Below, piece by piece: positions 54,145-64,000 of a stretch of DNA of 64,000 bases (its first letter is position 1; the number at the start of each line of letters is the position of its first letter). The notes under the pieces were generated by a model. It had not been told where the DNA came from and ran no database searches. It saw only the letters and a program-made list of their open reading frames with translations. The stretch is from Luidia sarsii (lineage: Eukaryota > Echinodermata > Asteroidea > Paxillosida > Luidiidae), in contig OX465103.1 in NCBI GenBank assembly GCA_949987565.1, positions 13,870,774-13,934,773 on the forward strand, read 5' to 3'. The position numbers and the translations under genes are program-made.

Positions 54145-57100
54145 CTGCCCCAAAGACAAACAGAAATGAACGCAGGACGTCATAGAGTGTGAAGTGCAAG
54201 TGATTGCAGAGACAGTCTCTTTACGAGAATTTTTGGTCACCTTCCTTTATTTTGTTCTTTTGGGAAAGAGTGTGCAGCTGCAATTATATGCTCGATTCCT
54301 ATCTCCAGCCTCCCTGAGTCCATCTTCTTCTTTCTCTAGCCCTTAACCATGAGTGGCTTTTCAGCCTTGTTTTTGGCGATTTTGAATTTAAAAAAAAAAA
54401 AAAAAAAAAAACAATTGCGTGACCGATTGTCTTACCTTTCCCCTGTGACCGGCTGTATTGCTAAGATGATGGAGGAGTCTCTCAGCGTGCGCGTGACCAT
54501 GTACTTGCGGATCTCGCGAACGGCCGACTGGATGCTGAGATCCGAGGTGTTGCCAACCTCAATGCCTCCATTCTGGCCGTCCCGTATACCGTCCTCCTGG
54601 TGTGGGGGGCGCTTGTCGTACGGAAAGTCCAGTGGGTAGTCGTCCCTGTGGAGGGCGGCATTCAACAGTGACTGTCTGCATGCATCGGCTAGGGCTTCAG
54701 ATATATACGCATGAGTCTAGGTCTGAGCAGCCAACTAGTGGCTGCAGCCAATGCTCACAGCCTTGTGCACTTCTCTAAGCCATAGCCAATTAATGCAGAC
54801 ACGGCCTTACTAAAGCCACAACCCCTATCTTGGTATAGACCCTTCTTACTGACGTCACGTTGCTACTAGAAACAGCGAGTTCCGCCATCTTGGAGTACAC
54901 ACATAGTCCCCTTACGCTTTCGCTCGCACGTTTGTGTTCGTTTAACGTTACGTTAGTCATCATGGCAAATTCGAATGCTGCACGGTCGGCTTATTACAGT
55001 TCTCTCGACATTCTCGGCTTTATTGCTGGAATAGATCCGTACACAATTAACCCGCGACAACCATTTCGTCCATCTTTTTAACGAAAGTGTACGAGTTGCG
55101 TCACCTTCTCTCGTCAGTACAGCGGGTAAACGATAAAAAGATTTCTTATCACGATCCCCCTGCTTCCACAGCCAAGGACAGCACAAAAGTTAATCATCTT
55201 TCAACAGAACAAGTACCTCCAATCCATGGTACAACCAAGGAGGAATAAAAAGAGATTCCTCCATGGCACAACTAGTAATTAATACTAGTAAAAAGTAGCA
55301 GTAGAAGTAGTAGTAGTAGTACAACTACGACGAGTTCAAAAGTTGCCGCCGTGCATGTGGAGTTGTTTGTATGCACAGCTGACTTAGTAACGGCGGTGAC
55401 GTGCTCATGTGTGTAATCCAAGATGGCCGATAAACAAAACCATGACGTCATCGAAGACGGGTCTTTTGGAATACAAACCAGCACTTGCTATTAGAATACA
55501 AAATCTCAGATGGGAAGAGCGCTGGTACGCAAAACCACAGATCTCGCATTCAAATCATGATCCGGTGAATGTTTTTCTTTGCCCTATTTTCAATCGGAAG
55601 ACAAACAATGAAAGTATCTGTGCTCCACTGTATATCCTTTCAACTTTGTACCAGCAGTGATGCAAAAATGTTGTATCCTGCTCACTGACTTTACAAAATG
55701 ACCACGTCTGAAAGTTTCAGCACTAGAGAAGACCTGAGGTTCTGATGGCCTGTGAGAAAGGGGCCTGCACTCCTCCTGTGATTGGATGCAGCCCCGGCAA
55801 ACGACACGACTCCGGCCGACAAGCGGGCCAGCAACGACTTGCCAGCGAGCAGAGAGCCAACGGCCGGCCAGCCTACCGTACCTGCTCTGGGGGTTGTCCT
55901 CCAGATGCCGCAGGACTCTATCGTAGAGTGGCCGGACGGCGTGAATGTCTTGGCTGGTCAGCGTCTGGGCGGCCACTAGCCTCCTCAAGATGCAGGACTC
56001 ACTGGCCTCGGCAGGTTCACGTCTTGCCGATGATTTCTCTGATGCAGCGAGGCCATTCAACGCTTTGAAAAAAGAAAAGGTAATTACACATCACCCCCCA
56101 TAAAAAAAGTAAGGCACACTTTGCAAACTGTTTTAGTATTGGTTATTTGCATCAGAATAGAAAAACGAGGGCGTGATCCCTGGAGAGATACGACGGTTAA
56201 TGGCTGAATGCTTATGACTGGTGGCGCCCCCACCCCAGCAAAGATTAGGTGACTATTTGGGAAGGATGACATCTAAAACATCGCCAATCGAAAAATAGTC
56301 ATGGGGGTTCTCCAATCATTTCATGAGTGTGTGGCATTTATTCCACATAATTATTTGTTCGAGGGAGTCACAAAAAGTGACTATGTGACAGCTGGATAGC
56401 TCAGATGGTAAGAGTGCTGGTACGCAAAACCATCGGTCAAAGTTGTTTCCTTTGACATTTTTCAAAACTGTATAAAAGTTCCCAGTCAGTTTTTTTCCTC
56501 TATTTGTTTACAATCCTTGTACTTTAGATTGATTGACAGAGACGGAGACAAATCAAAAGCCGAGAGCCCTGGTGCACAAAAACCAGCGGTCTTGGGTTCA
56601 AGTCCCGGTCCAGTCCAATTTTCGTTGCCACTTTTCCAAATTGCTTTGATACTGGCTCGGCTGACCAAAGTGCAAGTCTCAAAAATGTGCAGAACCCGAC
56701 GTTTCAATCAGAGAGGGACCTTGCAGGCTCTGTCAGAAACAAAATCGGCAAAGGGAGAACGAAATGCGAGGCTACCTCGACCGCCTCTGTTGTAGCGGCT
56801 GGCTTTGCAGGAGAGCCTGCTTTTTGGCAGACTGTTCTCAGTCGTATTTGAGCTCTTCTCCTGGCATTCGCTGGGCGCGAGCAGAACCTTGATGGCAGCA
56901 TCTAAGAAGGATTGCACACAGCAGCTGCATTGGGAGGGGGGGGTAGGTATAAAAGAGAAACCATTTTAGAGGTCCCCCACCTCATGGCTGGATGGCTCAG
57001 GGGTGGTAGAGCGTTGGTCCCTCACGGTTGCCTGTCCTAAAATTATATGGGTTTTTGCACGCTCTGGTATTGAGACAAATTCTGCTTCGAAACAATTAAA

Positions 57101-59422
57101 ATCACATTTCGATAGAACAAATAAATCCATACTTTGAGGTAGAGGCAGAGGCAGAGGCAGAGGCAGAGGCAGAGGCAGAAGCAGAGACAAAGTCAGAGGC
57201 AAATCCAGAGGTAGGGCAGGGGAAGAGGCAAAGATGGTGACAGGAGAAGAGGAAGATGCAGAGGCACAGGTAAGGGAAAGAGACGAAGGCAAATGCTCAG
57301 GCAGAGGCAGGGGTAAAGGCAGAGCAAGAGCCAGAGTCACAGTCTGAGCCAGAGCCAGGACCAGAGCCAGAGCTAGGACCAGAGCAAGAGCCAGAACTAG
57401 AGCAAGAGCCAACAGTCAGGACCAAAGCCACGGCCCAAGCCTCTCTTGCAGTCCAAAACGCAAAGTGTCCCTGTGCCGATGGCAGACATTTCTAAATTGC
57501 ACACGGATAAGTGTATCAGCAGCAATGATCAGTTCAAAACCAAGTGACCCTCAGCCTGATCACTTGACACACCTGTCCAAGGGATGGTGGCTCAAGACGT
57601 CCGCAGCGCCGTCGTCCCCAAAGTGACCTCTCAGGTGGTCAGCCAACTGTGTCTGCTCGGCCAACGAGGGAGTGGACTTCTCCTGGACCTGATAGATCAC
57701 ATTGCCGTCCTGTGACAAGAAGGCAAGAGGGAAATTAATAGGTCAGTGGTATGGCCAGAGGAATAAGGATAGTCGGTTCGCGGTGAGAAGAGCTCAAGCA
57801 TAGCCATAGCACCAGCCTGGACTGTGTATGTTGTTCTTGGGGCAAGTGAATTTGGCGCCACTCTTTAAGTTGCAGGCAATAACAACTCCTGATAGTAATT
57901 CAATGAGGGTTTGCCCTCATCTTAGATCTATGATACAACGCGGTACCCGCTGTTGTACTGATCCAAATCTGCCACACGACCTCGATCAGCTCGGCGGTCC
58001 AGTGTTTCAGATGTCTGCACTAGAAAAAAAAGGAGTCGCAGGTTCGAATGCCGCCTCAGCAAGGCAATCGGGCAAAGCACTGAGCACTCGGTGCATATTA
58101 CACCAAGTAGGGCAAACCCTCAATAAATGACTCCTAATAGGCCAGTTGTTGGGTGGACTGGAGGTGGGGCCATGCCACCGCATTTAAGAGAGGCCGAGGT
58201 CGAGCTTAGCTCGGGGTGAACAGACTGTGGAGACAGCACTCATCTGCATGGGCTTGTATGTCAATGTGATCTTACAGCAAGATGACAGCGGGTCTCACCT
58301 TGAAGATTCTCAAGTTGTTCTGAGGGTTTTCTAGCATCATGCGAAGGCTGTATTTCATTCTCAAGGGATCGCTGGAGGGAGACAGGATGTGAAACAGAAT
58401 GTCACTAATCTCCGGCTACAGGAGTACTGGTACCATCAACACAAATTGCTGCTAATTCACTAAAACCTGAAAACCCTTGGCACAAATACCAGTACACTAG
58501 AACTTTCAACACAAATGGTAGTACATTATAAATGGTGACACAAATGCTGGTACACTAGAACCATCCCCATAAATTGCTCGTACACTAGAACCGTCAACAC
58601 AAATGCTGGTACACTTGACACAAATACTAGCACACTAGAACCGTTAACACATGCTAGCACACTAGAACCGTTGACGCAAATGCTACATTAGAAATGTTGA
58701 CACAAATGCTAGTACACATAGAACCGTGCTGTTTTCAATTCCCTTTGGTCCACACTCAATCGGCACAAGAGGAACTTTCAAGTCTCGGGAAAGACTTTCT
58801 TGCCTTCATTTTGAGTAATACTCTCCTTCGAGAACGACCAAGGTTCTGGGAAGAGAGGCAACACATTGCTTCAGACGGTTCGGGTTGAGTACGAGTGCGA
58901 GTGAGTTCAGGTCAAGTTCAAGTACAAACTGAACTCACCATGAGAAAAAGTCAAGCGGACAGAAACGGCTGAGCTTCTCCCATACTCCCCGCTTGACCTT
59001 CATCGTGGGAAGAAAAAGTAGGAACCATTTGAACCGCTGGCATGAGCATCTTTGACAACAACACCAACAACACAGGACAGGAGACAGGGCAGAGGTGGAC
59101 ACTGCCTGAAACAATAGACTTAAGAGCAGTGCAATACTCTATATCATAGACTTGATGAACTGTAACCAACTTTTAAAGCTTCATGAAATTAGAATCTGTA
59201 ATCAATCTTGACCCTGGCCAGTATTCTTTTAATTGTAGCTAGATAAAGCAGGCAGTTGTCAGCCTGTCATTTATACTCAAACCATCTTTTAAAATTCTTT
59301 TCCTCTCTTGTTAGGCGTTTAATAAGCTGTTATGAATGTATCTTGTTTTGATTAAGTACATTGAAGAGCTGTACTTGTTGCTATCGTCCTTGTCCTGTTC
59401 ATATGCCGTTGTCTACATGTGG

Positions 59423-59453
<31 letters not shown>

Positions 59454-62400
59454 AGCAACTGGGCGACATTTATGTTTTTGTAATATCATTAAGTCATTTT
59501 TATGAAAACTTATAACTGACTGAGGTCCGAGTTTTGCTTGTTACGGGTAGCACTGCAATGGAATAGACACCTTTGTCGGGAATCCATGAATGAACTTTTA
59601 AGGGATGCTATTAATAACTTGAAATTGTAAATGTAATAACATGTATTTCAATTGAAGATTTTTAAAGTAGTGGATGAAGAATGTAATCTTTTCCCAATGC
59701 ATTTCCAAATCTTATCATTTGAAGAGAATACCCAAACCATTTATCTGTCTATCTATCTATCTTTTCGGAGCCAGACTCCATCTCCAAAAAAGAGATGTCA
59801 CCGCAAACCTTCCACTTGGGTTTGTGTCATTCTTGTTGGGTGTTTGTTGGGTGTTTTTGACGAGGCAGAGTCTGTCCATGCACAAACCTTGTAGGGCTGG
59901 TAAAGGCAGAAGCAGCATGTGGAGTGCTGGATGGCAAGGATAGCAGGCATGCAGCAGGGTGCGTGTAAGGACAAATGCTTGGGCTATCCAAACCACAGAC
60001 AAACGGAGACAAGAGTGAAAGAGGGGGGGGGGAGGGAAAAAAACTAGCAATTCTCGGCACTCAATTAAAATAGCCATGAAATTCTGACTGGACCGAGCTT
60101 TGAACCCAGGCCTCTGGTTTGAACGCACCGGCTCTCTACTACCAAGGCTACCAACTAGCCCAGCCAAATTTCCGTGGCTATTTTTCTGCACAGCAGTTAT
60201 CTAACTACAACTAAATGGACAAAAGAAGTGCACAGATAATGACTGTTAGTGTCAGACACACAAAACTGTTGCCCCCTGCTAACTGAAGAAACTGCAAATC
60301 TAACAAAAATGATGTTTTTGGTCTGATGTTGAGAACCAAGCAGGATCCAATTTCATAGAATCCATTACGGCAAAATAATGTGCATACGGGCAGCGTTTAG
60401 CCTATATCTAGTTCATGGAATCCATTACGCAAAATTCTGTGCTTACGGGCAGCGTTTAGCCTATATCTAATTCATGGAATCAATAACGGCAAAATTATGT
60501 GCTTCCTGGCAGCGTTTAGCCTATATTTATTTCATTTAATCCGTTACGGCAAAATTCTGTGCGTACGGGCAGCGTTTAGCCTATATCTAGTTCATGGAAT
60601 CCATTACGGCAAAATTCTGTGCTTACAGGCAGTGTTTAGCCTATATCTATTTCATGGAATCCATTACGGCAAAATTATGTGCTCACGGGCAGCGTTTAGC
60701 CTATTTCTATTTCATGGAATCCGTTACGGCAAAATTCTGTGCTTACGGGCAGCATTTAGCCTATATCAATTTCATGTAATCCGTTACGGCAAAATTATGT
60801 GCGTACGGGCAGCGTTTAGCCTATATCTAGTTCATGGAATCCATTACGGCAAAATTCTGTGCTTACGGGCAGTGTTTAGCCTATATCTATTTCATGGAAT
60901 CCATTACGGCAAAATTCTGTGCTTACGGGCAGCGTTTAGCCTATATCAATTTCATGTAATCCGTTACGGCAAAATTATGTGCTTACGGGCAGCGTTTAGC
61001 CTATATCTACATGTATTTAATGGAATCCGTTACGGCAAAATTATGTGCTTACAGGCAGCGTTTAGCCTATATCTAGTTCATGGAATCCATTACGGAAATA
61101 TTATGTGCATACGGGCAGCATTTAGCCTATACATGTATCTGGTTCATGGAATCCATTACGGCAAAATTTTGTGCTTACGGGCAGCGTTTGGCATATATCT
61201 ATTTCATGGAATCATTTAGCAATCTTTGGCGCTTGAAATACGCTACGCAAACCATAAGCAAAGAATATCTGCTATGGTCAGCGAAGATTTTTTGGCTGAC
61301 GGTAACGGATTCCATGAAATTGGACCCAGGACCGATGTGGATAGTTTGGGGGTGACGCCAAGCCAGCGAGTCATCTCTTTTGAGAATAAGCAGGGCTCTG
61401 TGAAGAGCCGGCAACTCAGCATTTCCTCTCAGGGCCATACGCACACATTCTCCAAAGGGATGGCCCACATCATGAGTCATGGTGTGACCGGCTCACGGCA
61501 AGAGTTACCGGCTCTTTGCGACGCCACGTTCCCTCTGGATAGCAAATGACTTACAAAGGTGTCACTGCAAAACTTTCCACAATGTGATTGCACCATGCAA
61601 ACCTCATCCATTCTTATCCAAGCTGCACCTTTCCAAAAGGCAGAATCAATATCTTTAAAGCAAGGTCCTGCAAGGATCGAAACATCAGACCCTCAAAGTT
61701 CAGGGGATTTGCTTTCGGTTTTTTTTCTTTGGGGGGGGGAGGTGTAACCTTTGACCTGAAAATTGAAAAGTTAAGTAACGAAATATGGCACATGCAACTG
61801 AGGGTCTGTTACAAGCATAAGTTGAGGCAGTGAATACGTAAAGAAAACTTCAAAGGAGTACAGTTAGGGGAAAGAACAGAAAAAAAAAAAAGACATGCAA
61901 GAGCAAGAAGTCAGTCAGTTGCATGCCTGCTACTCAGGGCAAGTACACAGCACACATAATATGCATGGCCTGTTCACACCATAACGACTTTCCTGGGGGT
62001 AACCAAATGCTGTCCTTCCACACTTCAAGAGGTTAGCCCAGCATTTCACAAGTCAACGGCAATCGTCGGGCAATTTGTCACCACTGCTCCGCCTGGATTG
62101 GGGCATTTTGTGCCATAAACGGAGGCCAGCAAACTGCAAGCTTAGAAAATAGTCTCCCAAGGAGGATACCAAAAAAACAAGTGTGAATACATGGCGGGGA
62201 TTTTACTCCCCAGGAAATTTGTGTGTAATGGCTGTGCAATGTGATAAGGCCATCAACTGTGTTGATCATCACATGATCATCAAATGTTTAATAAAAGGCT
62301 TCCACAGAGGAAGCACTTGACAAGCGGTTAAGCCTTTCAGCTGACAAGAATTCAACACATGAGGGCGCTGTAACCATAATGCACAGTGGTATTAGTTGTC

Positions 62401-62893
62401 CAACATTGTCTGCCCTCATTCCAGCACCATTTTTGTACACTTAAACCTGGCTTAATCTCCAGGTCCAGCCTTGTCTCCGTAATCCGATTCCAAGTCAGTT
62501 TTTCCTTGATTTAAAAAAAAATTCTTGTACTTTAAAATAGAGTGAAAGAGATAGAGACAAATCCAAAGACTGGCCCGGTTTTGGGAAAAGAACCCAGCAG
62601 TCTTTTCTGAACATTTGACAGACAACTCGACCGAATGAACCCGAGGGCACTGATTGAAATTTACATGAAATTATTCCAACCTAATATTTGGGCAGGGGAA
62701 ACCATTGATACAGCGCCCTCACAGGGTAGAATATGTCCAGCTAGAAAAGCTGCTCTCGTCCCATTTACATTCCTCGTTGCAATTACATGCAGATGCCGGC
62801 ACAAACCTTAATGTGCTGGTGCAGGCAAAATCGGCAAGTGACATCATGAAAATTGGAGATGCACTCTGGAGATTTTAGGAATCCCCACTTTGG
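53955..62893 (-). CDS. IPPK: inositol-pentakisphosphate 2-kinase, 3' eight exons
   Basis: IPPK phosphorylates Ins(1,3,4,5,6)P5 at position 2 with ATP to make InsP6. Exons in transcript order: 62893-62807, 58997-58939, 58371-58299, 57709-57573, 56924-56776, 56062-55882, 54645-54436, 54144-53955. All phases agree; 361 codons plus TAG. Order of recognised blocks: PKWGF (end of the EIKPK-G-F motif), CRFCLHQHIK, RFCPLDFFS, MKYSLRMMLENPQNNLRIFK, VRPLYDRVLRHLEDNP, YMVTRTLRDSSIILAIQP, and YLFSANVIDLDPKP, each with a clear counterpart in human IPPK (CRYCMHQHLK, YCPLDLYSG, AQNNLKIFK, LYPLYNRVERYLEEFP, DCSIMIALSP, VSVLDLDLKP). The DLDxKP motif carries the C-lobe Asp of the active site. The N-lobe, with the ATP-binding part and the first half of EIKPK, lies past the right edge. 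The C-terminal part is about 40 residues longer than in human, mostly low-complexity linkers. Confidence 0.93.
54436..54645 (-). CDS. IPPK: IPPK exon: IRKYMVTRTLRDSSIILAIQP
   Basis: 210 nt; matches the VQQYRVAMTAKDCSIMIALS strand of human IPPK and carries an insert rich in Asp/Gly/Gln. The acceptor CTCCACAG was chosen among several AGs because only it keeps the phase. Confidence 0.9.
54837..55464. mobile_element. 628-bp TIR element with a small ORF, in an IPPK intron
   Basis: Left end AGACCCTTCTTACTGACGTC and, about 45 bp further in, GCCATCTTGGAGTACACAC. Right end is the inverse: GTGTGTAATCCAAGATGGC ... ATGACGTCATCGAAGACGGGTCT. TIRs of about 60 bp with gaps. A plus-strand frame beginning MANSNAARSAYYSSLDILGF (54961-55081, 39 codons and a stop) lies inside and may be the remains of an element protein. 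Confidence 0.72.
55490..55585 (+). repeat. SINE-1 tRNA-like fragment
   Basis: CTCAGATGGGAAGAGCGCTG GTACGCAAAACCA, then a damaged B box. Confidence 0.65.
55882..56062 (-). CDS. IPPK: IPPK exon: VRPLYDRVLRHLEDNPQS
   Basis: 181 nt; ILRRLVAAQTLTSQDIHAVR then PLYDRVLRHLEDNP match LLDIEGLYPLYNRVERYLEE of human. Preceded by a TTTTCTTTTTTCAAAG acceptor. Confidence 0.93.
56105..56280 (+). repeat. SINE-1 body fragment
   Basis: GGGCGTGATCCCTGGAGAG, GACGGTTAATGGCTGAATGC and CCCCAGCAAAGATTAG. Tail part recurs at 56388-56450 and 56560-56640 (tRNA-like halves). Confidence 0.65.
56776..56924 (-). CDS. IPPK: IPPK exon: CVQSFLDAAIKVLLAPSE and linker
   Basis: 149 nt; the helix aligns with VIRELVHVITRVLLSGSD, then a Ser/Lys/Asn-rich linker that varies between species. 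Ends G at a GTAGCC donor chosen for phase. Confidence 0.82.
57137..57425. repeat. GCAGAG hexamer tract upstream of an IPPK acceptor
   Basis: AGGCAGAGGCAGAGGCAG passing into GAGCCAGAGCCAGGACC. On the sense strand a CT-rich run about 210 nt upstream of exon 56776-56924. Confidence 0.88.
57573..57709 (-). CDS. IPPK: IPPK exon: DGNVIYQVQEK ... ADHLRGHFGDD
   Basis: 137 nt; aligns with NGELIYGCKDA and LAHHLKPFF of human IPPK. Acceptor TTGTCACAG, donor GTGTGT. Confidence 0.92.
57880..58130 (+). repeat. SINE-2 copy
   Basis: GATACAACGCGGTACCCGCT ... GCAGGTTCGAATGCCGCC ... GGGCAAAGCACTGAGCACT. Head-to-tail order matches the inverted copy at 24120-24335. Confidence 0.75.
58299..58371 (-). CDS. IPPK: IPPK exon: MKYSLRMMLENPQNNLRIFK
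   Basis: 73 nt; nearly collinear with MHFALKSLLQEAQNNLKIFK of human IPPK. Donor GTGAGA. Confidence 0.95.
58490..58725. repeat. degenerate 25-30 bp array
   Basis: Units like ACACAAATGCTGGTACACTA GAACCGT, eight or so, varied in length. IPPK intron. Confidence 0.8.
58939..58997 (-). CDS. IPPK: IPPK exon: VKRGVWEKLSRFCPLDFFS
   Basis: 59 nt, aligns with VATGKWKQISKYCPLDLYS of human IPPK. The preceding intron is 3.8 kb and contains the 60-bp tandem array. Confidence 0.9.
59418..59450. repeat. GGT trinucleotide microsatellite
   Basis: About ten GGT units within a short GTG-rich stretch. Confidence 0.9.
60070..60175 (-). repeat. third tRNA-like repeat fragment
   Basis: Minus strand GGGCTAGTTGGTAGCCTTGG ... 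AGAGGCCTGGGTTCAAAGC has A- and B-box-like motifs. Single copy in the window; treated as SINE remnant. Confidence 0.5.
60340..61215. repeat. 60-bp tandem array, 14 copies
   Basis: Unit TTCATGGAATCCATTACGGC then AAAATTCTGTGC, ACGGGCAGCGTTTAGCC, TATATCT. Exactly 60 bp, hence a 240-codon plus-strand frame of 20-residue repeats. IPPK intron. Confidence 0.96.
61216..62806. other. IPPK intron, no other gene seen
   Basis: Holds the inverted GGATTCCATGAAATTGG partner of the 60-bp array, a foldback family B fragment (61345-61470), and a GCTAGGATC-type fragment (CTGCAAGGATCGAAACATC, 61665). Nothing coding. Confidence 0.6.
62807..62893 (-). CDS. IPPK: IPPK exon: PKWGF ... CRFCLHQHIK
   Basis: 29 codons in phase 0 at both ends. 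Contains the Cys/His cluster CRFCLHQH that in plant IPK1 enzymes corresponds to a zinc-site region. Acceptor CTGGACAG, donor GTTTGT (non-optimal). Confidence 0.9.
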
Positions 62894-62944
62894 CTGTCCA
62901 GACAGAATCAGAAAAATGGGAATGAAGAAAGACAAATTCACATT

Positions 62945-63600
62945 ACACTACATTACACTACAATTGGCTATGTATTTGGACCACTAAACCTCTGTATCTG
63001 GACCACTAAGGCTCAGAATTGGATCACACAGGCTACGTATTGGCACAACTCGGGCTACATATTTGGATCACACAGGCTACGTATTTGGACCACACAGGCT
63101 ACGTATTTGGATCACACAGGCTACGTATTGGCATAACTCAGGCTACATATTTGGATCACACAGGCTATGTATTTGAACCACACATGCTACGTATTTGGAT
63201 CACACAGGCTACGTATTTGGATCACACAGGCTACGTATTTGAACCACACAGGCTACGTACATTTGGATCACACAGGCTACGTATTGGCACAACTCAGACT
63301 ACGTATTTGGACCACACAGGCTACGTACAATATTTGGATCACACAGGCTATATATTTGGACCACACAGGCTACGTATTTGGATCACACAGGCTACGTATT
63401 TGGACCACACAGGCTACGTATTTGGATCACACAGGCTACGTATTTGGACCACACAGGCTACGTATTTGGATCACACAGGCCTGCTACGTATTTGGACCAC
63501 ACAGGCTACGTATTTGGATCACACAGGCTACGTATTTGGACCACACAGGCTACGTATTTGGACCACTTAGGCTCTGTATTTGGACCACTGACTGAGGCTC
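62945..63600. repeat. 22-bp array, GGATCACACAGGCTACGTATTT
   Basis: About 28 units alternating GGATCACACAGGCTACGTAT and GGACCACACAGGCTACGTAT, so a 44-bp dimer in the right half. Unit-like sequence GGACCACTAATGCTCTGTAT reappears at the extreme right edge (63981-64000), so the repeat may resume beyond the window. Confidence 0.93.
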
Positions 63601-63980
63601 TGTACTGTAGTAAATTCCCGGGTATAATGCGCACCTGTGTAAAATGCGCACCCCCAACTTTCGCCTACCGACGGGAAAAAAAAACGTCCATGGACTGAAA
63701 AAAATGCAAGTCAGTGCCATGGCTTACAGATCTGCCTCCATTGTAAAGTTGTTTCCAATACTTCAATATCCAACAGTGAGAAGGTTAATCACCCTCCGAA
63801 TAAAAAAGTCCATTATTTTGAGCCTGGCCATTTTAAATTAGCTTCGACAAAGGGGGTAAATTAAGCAACATCGTTAGGGGTTGAAAACTATATCTTACCA
63901 AAACCTGCATCTGTGCAAATATTTCTATGGGTTTTGTCTGAATTTGCAGTTGCTCTTGAAATTGAGGTTGTCGAATTCAA
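63601..63980. other. sequence between 22-bp repeats, no gene seen
   Basis: Contains two copies of an AATGCGCACC motif (ATAATGCGCACC and AAAATGCGCACC, 63630-63655) that may be the end of an unrecognised element. Confidence 0.5.
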
Positions 63981-64000
63981 GGACCACTAATGCTCTGTAT

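Noticed and set aside
60497..61219. 240-codon plus-strand frame with hydrophobic 20-residue repeats
   Set aside because: Produced by a 60-bp repeat without stops; no initiation context, domain or splice support, and it lies antisense in an IPPK intron.
63019..63595. ORFs of 142-183 codons rich in His/Thr/Tyr
   Set aside because: Translation of the 22-bp repeat array; three frames give similar repetitive peptides.
1..64000. CRISPR array, operon or phage-type system
   Set aside because: Direct repeats here are contiguous satellites without unique spacers, and the three genes are intron-containing or eukaryotic in type.

Overview
This is nuclear DNA from an intron-rich animal. Evidence: short exons (51-216 nt) with GT/AG boundaries and matching phases, tRNA-derived SINE-like repeats, foldback/MITE-like elements, many minisatellites and widespread ACATGTAC-type palindromic runs. 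Protein similarity and repeat style suggest an invertebrate deuterostome (echinoderm or cephalochordate type). That taxonomic guess is an inference and not firm. I see no bacterial, phage, CRISPR or organellar features.

Three protein genes can be supported, all on the minus strand. (1) About 2.58-25.09 kb, possibly starting near 27.7 kb: a 21-exon gene for a POMGNT1-like type II membrane protein. I joined the exons by hand; every phase agrees, giving 902 codons plus stop, probably short of the N-terminus. Order: cytoplasmic tail, one membrane anchor, two tandem GG (ILEI/FAM3-type) domains, then a POMGNT1/GnT-I-type glycosyltransferase domain. The acidic metal-binding motif reads E-D-Y and the W-D-x-D/W-D-D-W catalytic segment reads W-R-G-W, so it looks like a pseudoenzyme or a lectin-like paralogue. 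(2) 45.04-46.37 kb: an intact, single-exon, GC-rich gene of 442 codons for a STELLO/DUF288-family putative glycosyltransferase. (3) 53.96-62.89 kb: the last eight coding exons (361 codons plus stop) of IPPK, inositol-pentakisphosphate 2-kinase; its 5' exons lie beyond the right edge.

The rest is repeats. Introns of gene 1 hold a 52-bp array with a 157-bp higher-order period, a CTC microsatellite, a 97-bp array, a 630-bp GAGGGA tract, an 11-copy 164-bp array that repeatedly copies the 3' splice site and first part of an exon, and a 78-bp array of about 40 copies. Between genes 1 and 2 (about 26-45 kb) lie MITE-like elements, a TIR element family (39.7-43.4 kb), foldbacks and ACATGTAC runs, with no convincing gene. 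Between genes 2 and 3 lie more foldback elements and a minisatellite bounded by 88-bp direct repeats. IPPK introns hold a TIR element with a small ORF, a 60-bp array, and a 22-bp array close to the right edge.

The three genes are not an operon. Two are Golgi/ER glycosyltransferase-type proteins and one is a soluble inositol phosphate kinase; nothing shown here links them functionally. The long open frames of 1174-1227 codons at 16.7-20.6 kb come from the 78-bp repeat and are not genes.
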